NCBI GenBank assembly: GCA_004001285.1
Contig: AP018697.1
Coordinates: forward strand, 2,108,001 to 2,172,000
Length of the DNA stretch: 64,000 bases
Direction: 5' to 3'
Source: Arthrobacter sp. MN05-02
Lineage (GTDB): Bacteria; Actinomycetota; Actinomycetes; Actinomycetales; Micrococcaceae
This document shows positions 9,294 through 17,801 of the stretch, piece by piece (positions within the stretch are counted from its first letter, which is position 1; each line of letters starts with the position of its first letter). The translations under genes and the position numbers were made by a program. The notes under the pieces were generated by a model. It searched no databases, was not told the DNA's origin, and saw only the letters and a list, made by a program, of their open reading frames with translations.

Positions 9294-10803
9294 TCAGCCC
9301 ACCGTGGCACGCAGCGCACGCACCCGCGCGAGGGAGGACTCGCGACCGAGGATCACCATGGACTCGAAGAGCGGCGGGGAGATCCTGCGTCCCGAGATCG
9401 CCGTGCGGACCGGTCCGAACGCGAGCCTCGGCTTGAGTCCGAGCGTGTCGACCAGGGCACCCCGGAGCGCCGCCTGCAGCGCTTCGGCGTCCCAGGTGTC
9501 GCACCCTTCGAGTGCCTCCAGGGTGACGTCGAGGACCTCGCCGAGGTTGTCCGGCAGGCCCTTCCGGGCGTCGTCGGCGATGTCCACGGCGTCGTCGGCC
9601 TTGAACAGGAACCCCAGCATCTCGGGTGCCTCGCCGAGGAGCGTGATGCGTTCCTGGATGAGCGGGGGCGGCCTCGGCCACGATACGCAGCTCATCCTCG
9701 GAGGGCTCGGCGCCGATCAGCCCGGCGGAGGCGAGGTAGGGCAGGAGCCGGGAGCGGAACTCGGCGGGATCGAGCAGCCGCACGTGCGTCCCGTTGATGG
9801 CCTCGGCCTTCTTGAGGTCGAAGCGCGCCGGGTTGGCGAGCACGTCGCGCACGTCGAACTTCTCGACGAGCTGCTCCACGGAGAAGATGTCCTCGTCGGC
9901 GGACAGGCTCCAGCCCAGCAGCGACAGGTAGTTGAGCAGCCCCTCACGGATGAAGCCTCGCTCCCGGTGCAGGAAGAGGTTGGACTCGGGATCGCGCTTG
10001 GACAGCTTCTTGTTGCCCTGGCCCATGACGTAGGGCAGGTGTCCGAACAGCGGCATGTAGCGGGCCACGCCGATATCGATCAGCGCACGGTAGAGCGCCA
10101 CCTGGCGCGGCGTCGAGGACAGCAGGTCCTCTCCGCGGAGGACGTGCGTGATCCCCATCAGGGCGTCGTCCACCGGGTTCACGAGCGTGTAGAGCGGCGC
10201 CCCGTTCGCGCGCACGACGGCGAAATCGGGCACGCTGCCGGCGCGGAACGTGATCTCGCCGCGGACGAGGTCGGTGAAGGTGATGTCCTCGTCCGGCATG
10301 CGCAGGCGGAGGACGGCAGGCCGTCCGGCGGACCGGAAGGCGTCCTTCTGCTCCTCGGTCAGGGTGCGGTCGTGGTTGTCGTAGCCGAGCTTTACGTCGC
10401 GGCCGGCCGCGCGGTGGCGCTCCTCCACCTCCTCGGGTGTGGAGAAGGACTCGTAGAGGTGCCCGGCGGCGACGAGCCGTTCGATGACGTCCCGGTACAG
10501 CTCGCCGCGCTGCGACTGGCGGTAGGGCGCATGCGGTCCGCCGACCTCCACGCCTTCGTCCCAGTCGATGCCCAGCCACCTCATCGCCTCCAGGAGCTGC
10601 TGGTAGCTCTCCTCGCTGTCCCGGGCGGCGTCGGTGTCCTCGATACGGAAGACGAGCTTGCCACCGGTGTGGCGCGCGTAGGCCCAGTTGAAGAGCGCGG
10701 TCCGGATCAGCCCGACGTGGGGCGTGCCCGTCGGCGACGGGCAGAACCGGACGCGGACGGACGTGGCATCGGTGACGGTGGGGATGTCTGCGGCAGTAGT
10801 CAT
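9294..10803 (-). CDS. gltX: glutamyl-tRNA synthetase (frameshift in this sequence)
   Basis: Class I glutamyl-tRNA synthetase, charging tRNA-Glu (and probably tRNA-Gln for the amidotransferase route). The Rossmann HIGH-type motif is seen in [10 protein letters not shown] near residue 30 and the KMSKS-type loop as KLSKRDP near residue 250. The C-terminal anticodon-binding helical domain contains [15 protein letters not shown]. The expected length is 502 residues. The frame breaks at a run of five G at 9664-9668: VAEAAP should run straight into LIQERITLL, which needs four G. Because this enzyme is normally essential and single-copy, the break is most likely a sequence error and the gene functional. 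It lies upstream of the HAD hydrolase and near two tRNA genes for its own family of acceptors. Confidence 0.93.
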
Positions 10804-10921
10804 GATGAACCCAGTCTAGGTGGGACCATCAGGCACCGCGCGAGCCGCGGGCCCGTCGTCGGACCGGGAAGGACGGGCAGACGACGGACCAGGAGCCGCG
10901 GAGCGGCCAGCAACGGGACCG

Positions 10922-11695
10922 TCAGCGGCGGGCCGGGTTGGAAAGGCGGCCGATGCCCTCGATCTCGACGTCGTACCGCTGGCCGTCCGCGATCATGCCG
11001 ACACCGGCAGGCGTCCCGGTCAGGATGACGTCTCCGGGGAGGAGGGTGAACGCCTGCGAGACGTAGGCGACGAGTTCCCGCGCACCCCAGATCATGTCGC
11101 TCGTGGAGCCGTCCTGGCGGAGTTCGCCGTCGAGGGACCCGCGGACGGTGAGGTTCTCGGGATCGAGGTCGGTCTCGATCCACGGACCGATCGGGCAGGA
11201 CGTGTCGAAGCCCTTCGCCCGCGCCCACTGGTCGTCCGTCTTCTGCACGTCACGGGCAGTCAGGTCGTTGGCACAGGTGTAGCCGAAGACGACGTCGTCG
11301 ACCCGCTCGAGCGGAACGTCCTTGCAGATCCTGCCGATGACGACGGCCAGTTCGGCCTCGTACGAGATCTGGTCGGAGAAGGACGGGAGCATGACCGGAT
11401 CACCGGGGCCGATGACCGACGTGTTGGGCTTGAGGAACATCAGCGGTGCGGCAGGCGTCTCGCTGCCCATCTCCTGGATGTGGTCGGCGTAGTTCCTGCC
11501 GATTCCCACCACCTTGCTGCGGGGGATCACGGGCGCCAGGAGCCGGACGTCCTCCAGCGCATGGCGGACGCCGGTCAGCTGGACGCCGGCGTAAAAGGGG
11601 TCGCCCTGGATGACGGCCACCTTCTCGCTTCCCGCCGCACCTTCCACGACGCCGAACAGTGGGTCATCATTTACGACAAAGCGTGCAATTCGCAT
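10922..11695 (-). CDS. fumarylacetoacetate hydrolase-family protein
   Basis: A 257-residue enzyme of the FAH fold, which cleaves C-C bonds or decarboxylates/isomerises 2-oxo acids (acylpyruvate hydrolase, oxaloacetate decarboxylase or HpcE-like). Recognised by GIGRNYADHIQEMG near residue 65, the metal ligands in SYEAELAVVIG (two Glu near 115) and the Asp of NDLTARDVQ near 150, and the C-terminal ILTGTPAGVG. ATG at 11695 (MRIARFV) was preferred to a start eight codons upstream because it matches the usual family N-terminus. It precedes gltX by about 120 bases in the same direction. Confidence 0.88.
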   Translation of the reverse strand: MRIARFVVNDDPLFGVVEGAAGSEKVAVIQGDPFYAGVQLTGVRHALEDVRLLAPVIPRSKVVGIGRNYADHIQEMGSETPAAPLMFLKPNTSVIGPGDPVMLPSFSDQISYEAELAVVIGRICKDVPLERVDDVVFGYTCANDLTARDVQKTDDQWARAKGFDTSCPIGPWIETDLDPENLTVRGSLDGELRQDGSTSDMIWGARELVAYVSQAFTLLPGDVILTGTPAGVGMIADGQRYDVEIEGIGRLSNPARR

Positions 11696-11802
11696 GCGGC
11701 CAAGCCTAGCGTGAGGCATCGGCGCCCGGCACGGCGCCTGCCGCTGTCACCGCCGCCGGACAGGCGACGCTCCAGGACGTCCGCCGGGACGCGTTAAAAG
11801 GA

Positions 11803-11849
11803 GATACCGCGGGCACTCCTTCCCCAGAGTCGAGGGTGCCCGCGGTATC
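11803..11849 (-). terminator. terminator of the small secreted peptide gene
   Basis: A 14-bp perfect stem, GATACCGCGGGCAC with its complement, around a loop of about 19 bases. On the minus strand it is followed by TCCTTTTAACG. It lies 68 bases past the stop of the 45-residue peptide gene and separates it from the FAH-family gene. Confidence 0.8.
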
Positions 11850-11916
11850 AGTACTGCATTTCAAGCCCTACTGGTACTGCCCGCCTAACGGATGGCGGAG
11901 TACAGCCGAGAGTGGA

Positions 11917-12054
11917 TCAGAACGGCCAGGATCCGACGCGGTCGGGCGAGGTGACGGTGCCGGTGCCGGCCTTGGCGGGGGCGGCATTGGCCGCTGCGGC
12001 ACCGCCGGTGACGAGGAGGGTTGCGAGGAGGAGGGCGGAGGTGAGGCGCTTCAT
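11917..12054 (-). CDS. small secreted peptide precursor (45 aa), candidate signalling peptide
   Basis: A 45-residue precursor with a clear Sec signal peptide: basic start MKRL, hydrophobic core ALLLATLLV, then an Ala-rich region with a cleavage site around ANA-AP near residue 24. The predicted mature peptide is about 21 residues, ending TSPDRVGSWPF. AAAGGAC lies nine bases before the ATG as ribosome binding site. The gene has its own promoter-like element, a hairpin at the predicted 5' end and a strong terminator, so it is a self-contained transcription unit. It is divergent from a TPR protein. In Firmicutes, secreted peptides next to TPR receptors (Phr/Rap, PapR/PlcR) are cell-cell signals; a similar role here is inference. 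It could instead be a small bacteriocin-like or cell-wall peptide. Confidence 0.7.
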   Translation of the reverse strand: MKRLTSALLLATLLVTGGAAAANAAPAKAGTGTVTSPDRVGSWPF

Positions 12055-12092
12055 AGCGGTGGTCCTTTGGCTTGATCAACAGTGGTGGTGGA

Positions 12093-12119
12093 GGGCCGCT
12101 TCACTACCACAAGCGGCCC
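12093..12119. promoter_or_regulatory. perfect 9-bp hairpin at the 5' end of the peptide transcript
   Basis: GGGCCGCTT and AAGCGGCCC flank a 9-base loop. If the -10 at 12127-12132 is correct, the minus-strand transcript begins at about 12120, so the hairpin is the first structure of the mRNA. It may protect the 5' end, modulate translation, or act at DNA level as an operator palindrome. Confidence 0.6.
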
Positions 12120-12126
12120 GAGAATT

Positions 12127-12155
12127 ATCGTAAGCCACTCCAGCCACTTTAGTAA
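12127..12155 (-). promoter_or_regulatory. putative promoter of the peptide gene
   Basis: On the minus strand TACGAT (12127-12132) resembles a -10 box, with a weaker TTACTA about 17 bases upstream. It lies in the AT-rich 200-base gap between the peptide gene and the divergent TPR gene, which also contains the T-rich tract around 12170-12186. No experimental start site is known. Confidence 0.4.
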
Positions 12156-12262
12156 CATTTTCCGGGTATTTTTTTGAAGTATTTTTCAGCGGATGGCTCT
12201 TGGACCCCGCGCACCGAATAATGGGATGAGCAACCGACCACAGGGAAAGCCGAAGGGTGCGC

Positions 12263-13303
12263 ATGTCATACAGGGAAGGCCCGGGCCAGCGGCTGCTCCT
12301 CGAGTTCCGCGCACGTGATGCCTGGAACCAACGGGACTACGTGACCGCCCAAGGCCTCGCAACTGAGCTGGCATCTGCTGCCCGTGAGGACGGTGACGAT
12401 CTCGGCTGGTGGAACGCCTCGTTCCTGGTCGGGGAGTGCCTCCGGAAGCAAGGGCTGATGCAGGAGTCACAATCCATCGCCGATGAACTGGCCGCGCACT
12501 CCCTGACGGAGCGGTCGAAGGCGCTCAGTGCACGGGTCTTCACCCTGCGGGCTTTTGCTCTGCAGGGAAGCGGCGATCTCGCCGCAGCAGTTCAAGCTGC
12601 GCGTCGTGCTGTCTCGGAAGCACTGGTCGAGCCGAACCAGGACACCATCGTCATCGAGGCTCAGAATGCGCTGATCGCGGCTCTGGCTGAGAGCGGGCAA
12701 CTCGAGAATGCCTGGAGCGAGTGCCGCACCCTCGCCGACCTCCTCGATAAGGACCCGGACAACAAGTACGCGGGTCAGTCCTACTGGGCGATCGGCAACG
12801 TGGCCTTCCTGCTCAGGAACATCAGCGAGGGCGTGTCCTACCATGAGCTCGCAGCGAAGACCCTGTCCCCCACCAACGATCTCGATCTCTGGGCGCGCTT
12901 CAATCGCGGTTCGGCGGATTTCCGTCTCGCCGCCGGCGTGCTCGAACCCGAGACACTCGAGTGCATCGAACGGGCGGAGCTCGCGAGCTCGATCGTCGGG
13001 GGGACGGAACGCGACCGCCTCGAACTGAAACTGATCCGGGCGCAGTGGCACGTCCTGACCGGGCAGTTCGAGGCTGCCGTCGAGCAGCTCACAGCGATCA
13101 TCGCCCGCAAGCAGCTCCTGGCATCACACGTCGCCGCACAGGCACACTTCCTTCTGGGTCAGGCGCTGTCCGGCCACGGGAGCAATGCGGACGCCATCTC
13201 GAACCTCCAGGTGAGCGAGGACCTCTTCCTGCAATCCGGTGCCGAGGACAGGGCGTCCAGTGCGAGGGCACTGATCCGGGACATCGGAGCAGCACAGAGC
13301 TGA
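12263..13303 (+). CDS. tetratricopeptide-repeat protein, candidate peptide receptor
   Basis: A 346-residue all-helical cytoplasmic protein made of TPR-like helix pairs from start to end, for example around WWNASFLVGECLRKQG, VIEAQNALIAALAESGQLE, YWAIGNVAFLL and AAQAHFLLGQALSGHG. No helix-turn-helix, kinase, signal peptide or membrane segment is visible, so it is Rap-like and not PlcR-like in architecture. ATG at 12263 follows GAAGGG with good spacing; GTG at 12257 is an alternative that adds two residues. It is divergent from a 45-residue secreted peptide gene, which makes a peptide-sensing role attractive. Base composition is slightly less extreme than its neighbours. Binding partner and output are unknown. 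Confidence 0.8.
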   Translation: MSYREGPGQRLLLEFRARDAWNQRDYVTAQGLATELASAAREDGDDLGWWNASFLVGECLRKQGLMQESQSIADELAAHSLTERSKALSARVFTLRAFALQGSGDLAAAVQAARRAVSEALVEPNQDTIVIEAQNALIAALAESGQLENAWSECRTLADLLDKDPDNKYAGQSYWAIGNVAFLLRNISEGVSYHELAAKTLSPTNDLDLWARFNRGSADFRLAAGVLEPETLECIERAELASSIVGGTERDRLELKLIRAQWHVLTGQFEAAVEQLTAIIARKQLLASHVAAQAHFLLGQALSGHGSNADAISNLQVSEDLFLQSGAEDRASSARALIRDIGAAQS

Positions 13304-13387
13304 GCGAGCACCGCCCGGCCTGATGCCGGGGAATCTCTGACCGCGGGGCAGGACCTGCCATCGACCCTTCTGCCGTAGACTCTTCCT

Positions 13388-13446
13388 CGGGCCCCGGTCG
13401 GGCTGGGCGTCTCCCCCCATTACTCCCATCCTGACCGGGGTTTCCT
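13388..13446 (+). ncRNA. 6C-like small RNA
   Basis: A short structured unit. The stem CCCCGGTC (13392-13399) pairs with GACCGGGG (13433-13440). The interior carries GGGCTGGGC and then a C-rich single-stranded stretch CTCCCCCCATTACTCCC, followed by TTTCC. TAGACT at 13376-13381 fits a -10 box. A small RNA with C-rich loops, the 6C RNA (B11 in mycobacteria), is conserved in high-GC Gram-positive bacteria and regulates targets by pairing of its C-rich loops. The identification rests on remembered family features; a covariance-model search would settle it. Ends are approximate. Confidence 0.6.
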
Positions 13447-13739
13447 GCTGCCGGAGGACGGGCGGCAGGCGCGTGCTGGAACGGCGTCCCCCGCACGGCC
13501 GGGAAGTGCCGATGCGGAGTGCTACCCTTTCCCCGTCACGTAGCGCCTCGGCCCTGTGCTCCAGGTACACGCGACGCAGGACACGCCGCCCATCCGGCCG
13601 GCGTGGACCACGTGATACGACGGCGACGATTCGGGGGTAGCGACATGGCCGGTTGCCGTCGCCACGGCCTGCGCCCGCTTCCGCCCCGCCGGGCAGCGCT
13701 CACGGGGAAGCTCCGCCTCCGGACTGTACGCTGGGACAA
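13447..13739. other. non-coding gap upstream of the GGDEF-EAL gene
   Basis: About 290 bases between the 6C-like RNA and the c-di-GMP gene. No convincing open frame, tRNA or strong hairpin was seen. It presumably holds the promoter of the downstream gene; GCTACCCTTT near 13520 is a weak -10-like candidate only. Confidence 0.4.
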
Positions 13740-15314
13740 ATGAGCGCTGACCACAAGGACCCCCGGCTGGCCATGCTGGTCGAGAGCATCGTCCGGCTGT
13801 CCCGTGGAGAACTCAGCAGCCGCATCGAGCCTTCGAGCGCACGGGACGAGGTCGACGCCGTCATCACCGGCGTGAACCTGCTCGCGGAGGAACTCGAACA
13901 GGTCTACGAGCAGTTCGAGAAGCGCGTCGAGAGCCGCACGGCGATGCTCCGCCAGGCACACCTCGACATGATGAAGATGGCGATGTCCGACGCCCTGACC
14001 GGTCTCGCCAACCGTGTTGCCCTCATGGACGGCATCGAGGAGGCGCTCACCCAGGCCGCCAACGGCGCCCCGCCACCGGCCCTCCTCCTCCTCGACCTCG
14101 ACAGCTTCAAGAACGTCAACGACCGGTTCGGCCATGACGCGGGCGACCGTGTCCTCCAGGAAGTGGCCAACCGCCTCAACAGCGTGGTGCGCGAGACCGA
14201 TCTCGTGGCACGGCTCGGCGGTGACGAGTTCGCGATCCTGCTGCCGGCCGCGACCATGGACATCGCCATGCAGGTCGCCCGGAGGGCCCTGGAGGTCCTC
14301 GGCGAGCAGATCCGCCTCGACTCGCTCTACGTCCACTCCCGGGCGAGCATCGGCGTCCGCCTCGGCACCGCCGACCAGACGGCCGAGGAACTGCTGCTGG
14401 ACGCGGACACCGCCATGTACGCCGCCAAGCGCGAGGGCCGCAGCATCATCAAGGTCTTCGAACCCGTCATGCTGTACTCCCGGCAACTCCGCAGCCAGAT
14501 GGCGACTGAGCTGCGCGGCGCCATCAGCTCGGACGAACTCGTGCTGCACTACCAGCCCGTCGTCGAACTCGCGACCAACAGGATCCTCGGCGTCGAGGTC
14601 CTCGTGCGATGGCAACACCCCCTGCGCGGACTCATCCCGCCGGACACGTTCATCCCCCTGGCCGAGGAGATCGGCGTCATCCACGACCTCGACCGATGGG
14701 TGATGTCCGCCTCGCTGCGGCAGCTCGCCCAGTGGCGCAGGGACTTCGTCCTCGACGACGACTTCCAGCTGCGCGTCAACCTGTCGGCCGTCGAACTGAA
14801 ACAGCTCGACCTCGTGGACCACATCCGGACCCTGCTGCGCGAACTCGACCTGCCCGCCCGCAACCTGGTCGTCGAGATCACCGAGACGGCGATCGTGACC
14901 CGGGGCGAAGTGGAGATGTACTCCCTCCTGAGCCTGCAGCAGCTCGGCGTCGGCATCGAGATCGACGACTTCGGTACCGGCTACTCCTCCATCAGCTACC
15001 TCCGGGAACTCCCCGTGAGCATGGTGAAGGTGGACCGCTCACTCCTCGTCGAGCTGAACACCCGCGCCGGGCAGCTGGAATTCGTCGCGGCGATCCTCCA
15101 GCTCATCCGGGCCGCCGGACTCGAAGCGGTCTTCGAGGGCATCGAGACACGGGAGCAGGCGGACCAGCTGAGAGCCCTGGGCTGCGCGAGCGGCCAGGGC
15201 TATTACTTCAGCCGCCCGATGCCCGCAGAGGAGACGGGCGTGCTCCTGTCCACCACGCGCTACCTGCGGGTCGGCGAAGGGGTCGACGGCCCGGAGGCCG
15301 CGCCGTCGCGCTGA
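13740..15314 (+). CDS. bifunctional GGDEF-EAL cyclic di-GMP protein
   Basis: A 524-residue cytoplasmic protein for cyclic di-GMP turnover. Residues 10-85 form a HAMP-like and coiled-coil input region (LVESIVRLSRGELSSRI, then a helix to QAHLDMMKM). The GGDEF domain follows with an intact LGGDEFAIL active site, and RETD five residues before it matches the inhibitory I-site, so diguanylate cyclase activity with product control is expected. The EAL domain has EVLVRWQHP (EVL in place of EAL), EITETAIV, IDDFGTGYSS, KVDRSLL and FEGIET, so the metal ligands for phosphodiesterase activity are present. No membrane segments are seen. The ATG lies just after a short leader with no strong Shine-Dalgarno site. 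Signal and dominant activity cannot be told from sequence. Confidence 0.92.
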   Translation: MSADHKDPRLAMLVESIVRLSRGELSSRIEPSSARDEVDAVITGVNLLAEELEQVYEQFEKRVESRTAMLRQAHLDMMKMAMSDALTGLANRVALMDGIEEALTQAANGAPPPALLLLDLDSFKNVNDRFGHDAGDRVLQEVANRLNSVVRETDLVARLGGDEFAILLPAATMDIAMQVARRALEVLGEQIRLDSLYVHSRASIGVRLGTADQTAEELLLDADTAMYAAKREGRSIIKVFEPVMLYSRQLRSQMATELRGAISSDELVLHYQPVVELATNRILGVEVLVRWQHPLRGLIPPDTFIPLAEEIGVIHDLDRWVMSASLRQLAQWRRDFVLDDDFQLRVNLSAVELKQLDLVDHIRTLLRELDLPARNLVVEITETAIVTRGEVEMYSLLSLQQLGVGIEIDDFGTGYSSISYLRELPVSMVKVDRSLLVELNTRAGQLEFVAAILQLIRAAGLEAVFEGIETREQADQLRALGCASGQGYYFSRPMPAEETGVLLSTTRYLRVGEGVDGPEAAPSR

Positions 15315-15434
15315 TGCCGGCGCACGCACTCCAGTGGAGCTGACCCACGCTCCCCTGCGCCTGTCGCAGGACGGAACAGAGACGGCGCCCGCCCCACCCC
15401 TCCCGGGTGGAACGGACGCCGCCTGCTGCAGGTC

Positions 15435-16541
15435 CTAGACCAGGCGCGTGAGCCAGCCGTGCGTGTCCTCGACGGTCCCGGTCTGGATGCCCAGCAGCTG
15501 GCTGCGGATCGACATGGTCACCTCTCCGGCGGGCGCGCCGGCGGCACCGATGAATTCATCACCGTCGCGCAGCTGTCCGATGGGCGTGATCACGGCTGCC
15601 GTGCCGCAGGCGAAGACCTCCGTGATGTCGCCGCTCGCCACGCCGTCGCGCCACTCGTCCAGCGTGATCTTGCGTTCGCTGACGTCCAGCCCGGGGTCGC
15701 GCCCGAGCTGGATGATCGAGGATCGGGTGACTCCCTCGAGGATGGTGCCGGACAGGGCGGGAGTGACGAGCGAACCGTCCCGGAAGACGAAGAAGACGTT
15801 CATGCCGCCGAGCTCCTCGACGGCGTTGTCGTTGAACTGGTCCAGGAACAGCACCTGCTTGCAGCCGTGCGCCTCGGCTTCGAGTTGAGCGGCGAGCGAC
15901 GAGGCGTAGTTGCCGCCGGCCTTCGCTGCGCCGGTTCCACCGCGCCCGGCCCGCGCGTAGTTGCGCGACACCCAGATGTCCACCGGCTTCACCTCGCCAC
16001 CAAAGTAGTTGCCCGCAGGTGATGCGATGACACGGTAGGACACCTCGCGGGCGGGCCGCACCCCGAGGAACGCCTCGGTGGCGATCATGAACGGCCGGAG
16101 GTACAGGCTCTCGCCGTCGCCGGAGGGGATCCAGTCGGCGTCCACCGAGACGAGCTGGCGCAGGGACTCGAGGAACAGCTCCTCGGGCAGCTGGGGAAGT
16201 GCCAGGCGGGCTGCGGAGCGGTTGAGGCGGGCGGCGTTCGCATCGGCGCGGAACGTCCAGACGGAGCCGTCGGCGTGCCGGTAGGCCTTCATCCCCTCGA
16301 AGATCTCCTGGCCGTAGTGCAGGACGGCGGCCGCCGGATCGAGCGCGATGGGGCCGTAGGGCTCGAGGCGTGCGTCGTGCCAGCCGCCGACGCCCGACTC
16401 GTCCACGCGGAAGTCGACGATGGCCGTGTGGTCGGTGAAGAAATTGCCGAAGCCCGGATTCGCCAGCACCGCCTCGCGCTCCTCGGCCGACTTCCGCTGC
16501 GTCGACAGGTGCTGGGCGAACTGGGTTTCGGTGGCTGTCAT
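15435..16541 (-). CDS. ilvE: branched-chain amino acid aminotransferase
   Basis: A 368-residue fold-type IV, PLP-dependent aminotransferase catalysing the last step of valine, leucine and isoleucine synthesis and the first of their breakdown. Features are EIFEGMKAYRHADGS near residue 85, the Schiff-base lysine in GAAKAGGNYA near residue 207, EELGGMNVFFV and the C-terminal GTAAVITPIG phosphate-binding loop. The length matches actinobacterial IlvE. It lies 97 bases downstream of leuB in the same direction, with a separate upstream gap, so it may be read through from leuB or have its own promoter. Confidence 0.96.
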   Translation of the reverse strand: MTATETQFAQHLSTQRKSAEEREAVLANPGFGNFFTDHTAIVDFRVDESGVGGWHDARLEPYGPIALDPAAAVLHYGQEIFEGMKAYRHADGSVWTFRADANAARLNRSAARLALPQLPEELFLESLRQLVSVDADWIPSGDGESLYLRPFMIATEAFLGVRPAREVSYRVIASPAGNYFGGEVKPVDIWVSRNYARAGRGGTGAAKAGGNYASSLAAQLEAEAHGCKQVLFLDQFNDNAVEELGGMNVFFVFRDGSLVTPALSGTILEGVTRSSIIQLGRDPGLDVSERKITLDEWRDGVASGDITEVFACGTAAVITPIGQLRDGDEFIGAAGAPAGEVTMSIRSQLLGIQTGTVEDTHGWLTRLV

Positions 16542-16638
16542 GGTTCCTCCGTGCTGGAACGGACTGCACGTGCGGCGTGGCCGCCGTCGCCCGTCGGTGG
16601 TCAGTGCTCCGGCACTGGGTTAATGATGTGTAACCACC

Positions 16639-17691
16639 TTAGGACACGGCAGCGGCAATAGCATCGCCGACGGCCGACGTGCTGCGGGCCCCGGACCGGG
16701 CGGCCATGTCCTGCTCCACGGCCTGCTCGATCCGCTCCGCGGGAGCGTCGTGGCCGAGATGCCGGAGCAGAAGGGCCGCGGACAGGATCGCCGCGGTGGG
16801 GTCGGCCACCTGCCGGCCGGCGATGTCCGGGGCCGAGCCGTGGACGGGCTCGAACATGGACGGCGCGGTGCGGTCCATGTTGAGGTTCGCGGACGCGGCG
16901 AGACCGATCCCTCCCGACACGGCGGCGGCGAGGTCGGTGACGATGTCACCGAAGAGGTTGTCGGTGACGATCACGTCGAAGCGCGACGGATCCGTGACGA
17001 GGAAGATCATCGCGGCATCCACGTGCAGGTAGTCGTGGCTCACGTCAGGGAAGTCGGCGGCGACCGCTTCGACGGTGCGCTTCCAGAGGTGGCCCGCGTA
17101 GACGAGCACGTTGTGCTTGTGCACGAGCGTGAGCTTCTTCCGGCGTCCCGAGGCACGCTCGAAAGCGTCCCGGACCACGCGCTCGACACCATGGGCGGTG
17201 TTGAGCGAGACCTCGGTGGCCACTTCGTGCGGTGTTCCGCCACGCAGCGTGCCGCCATTGCCCGTGTAGGGACCTTCGGTGCCCTCGCGGACGACGACGA
17301 AATCGATGGTGCCGGGGGCGGCGAGCGGGCTGGGGACACCCGGGTACAGCCTCGAGGGGCGCAGGTTCACGAAGTGGTCGAGCGAGAAGCGGAGCTTCAG
17401 CAAGAATTCCCGTTCGATCAGGCCCGAGGGGATGCGGGCATCGCCCGGGGCGGCCCCGACCGCTCCGAACAGGATGGCGTCATGGCTCCGCAGCCGCTCG
17501 AGGGTGGCATCCGGCAGGGTCTCCCCCGTGGCGAGCCAGTGCTCGGCGCCGAGCTCGTACTCGGTCAGCGCGACATCGATGCCGTTCCCGACGGCCGCCA
17601 GCAGGACCTTCACCGCTTCGGCGGTCACTTCGGTTCCGATCCCGTCTCCGGGGATGACGGCGAGGTCGATGTGGTGCGCGGCATCAGTCAT
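16639..17691 (-). CDS. leuB: 3-isopropylmalate dehydrogenase
   Basis: A 350-residue NAD-dependent beta-decarboxylating dehydrogenase of leucine synthesis. It shows [14 protein letters not shown] near the start, the substrate loop [30 protein letters not shown], the catalytic lysine in VHKHNVL near residue 185, [13 protein letters not shown] and [15 protein letters not shown] at 17691 was chosen because it begins directly before the conserved first strand; 57 extra upstream codons would run through the divergent promoter region. It is divergent from a sensor kinase gene. Confidence 0.96.
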   Translation of the reverse strand: MTDAAHHIDLAVIPGDGIGTEVTAEAVKVLLAAVGNGIDVALTEYELGAEHWLATGETLPDATLERLRSHDAILFGAVGAAPGDARIPSGLIEREFLLKLRFSLDHFVNLRPSRLYPGVPSPLAAPGTIDFVVVREGTEGPYTGNGGTLRGGTPHEVATEVSLNTAHGVERVVRDAFERASGRRKKLTLVHKHNVLVYAGHLWKRTVEAVAADFPDVSHDYLHVDAAMIFLVTDPSRFDVIVTDNLFGDIVTDLAAAVSGGIGLAASANLNMDRTAPSMFEPVHGSAPDIAGRQVADPTAAILSAALLLRHLGHDAPAERIEQAVEQDMAARSGARSTSAVGDAIAAAVS

Positions 17692-17801
17692 GCTCCCAGC
17701 GTAGGAAAGCGCCCGAACCCGCGACAATCCGTCCGCAGGGTGAGACGGCTCCACCCGTGGTCGGATGTGCGACGGCGGGGGCCCACCTAGAGTTGATCCC
17801 C

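Noticed and set aside
12226..12318. A 30-codon ORF (MSNRPQGKPKG...) overlapping the TPR gene start
   Set aside because: No Shine-Dalgarno site, no recognisable fold, and it overlaps the TPR coding region in another frame; probably chance.
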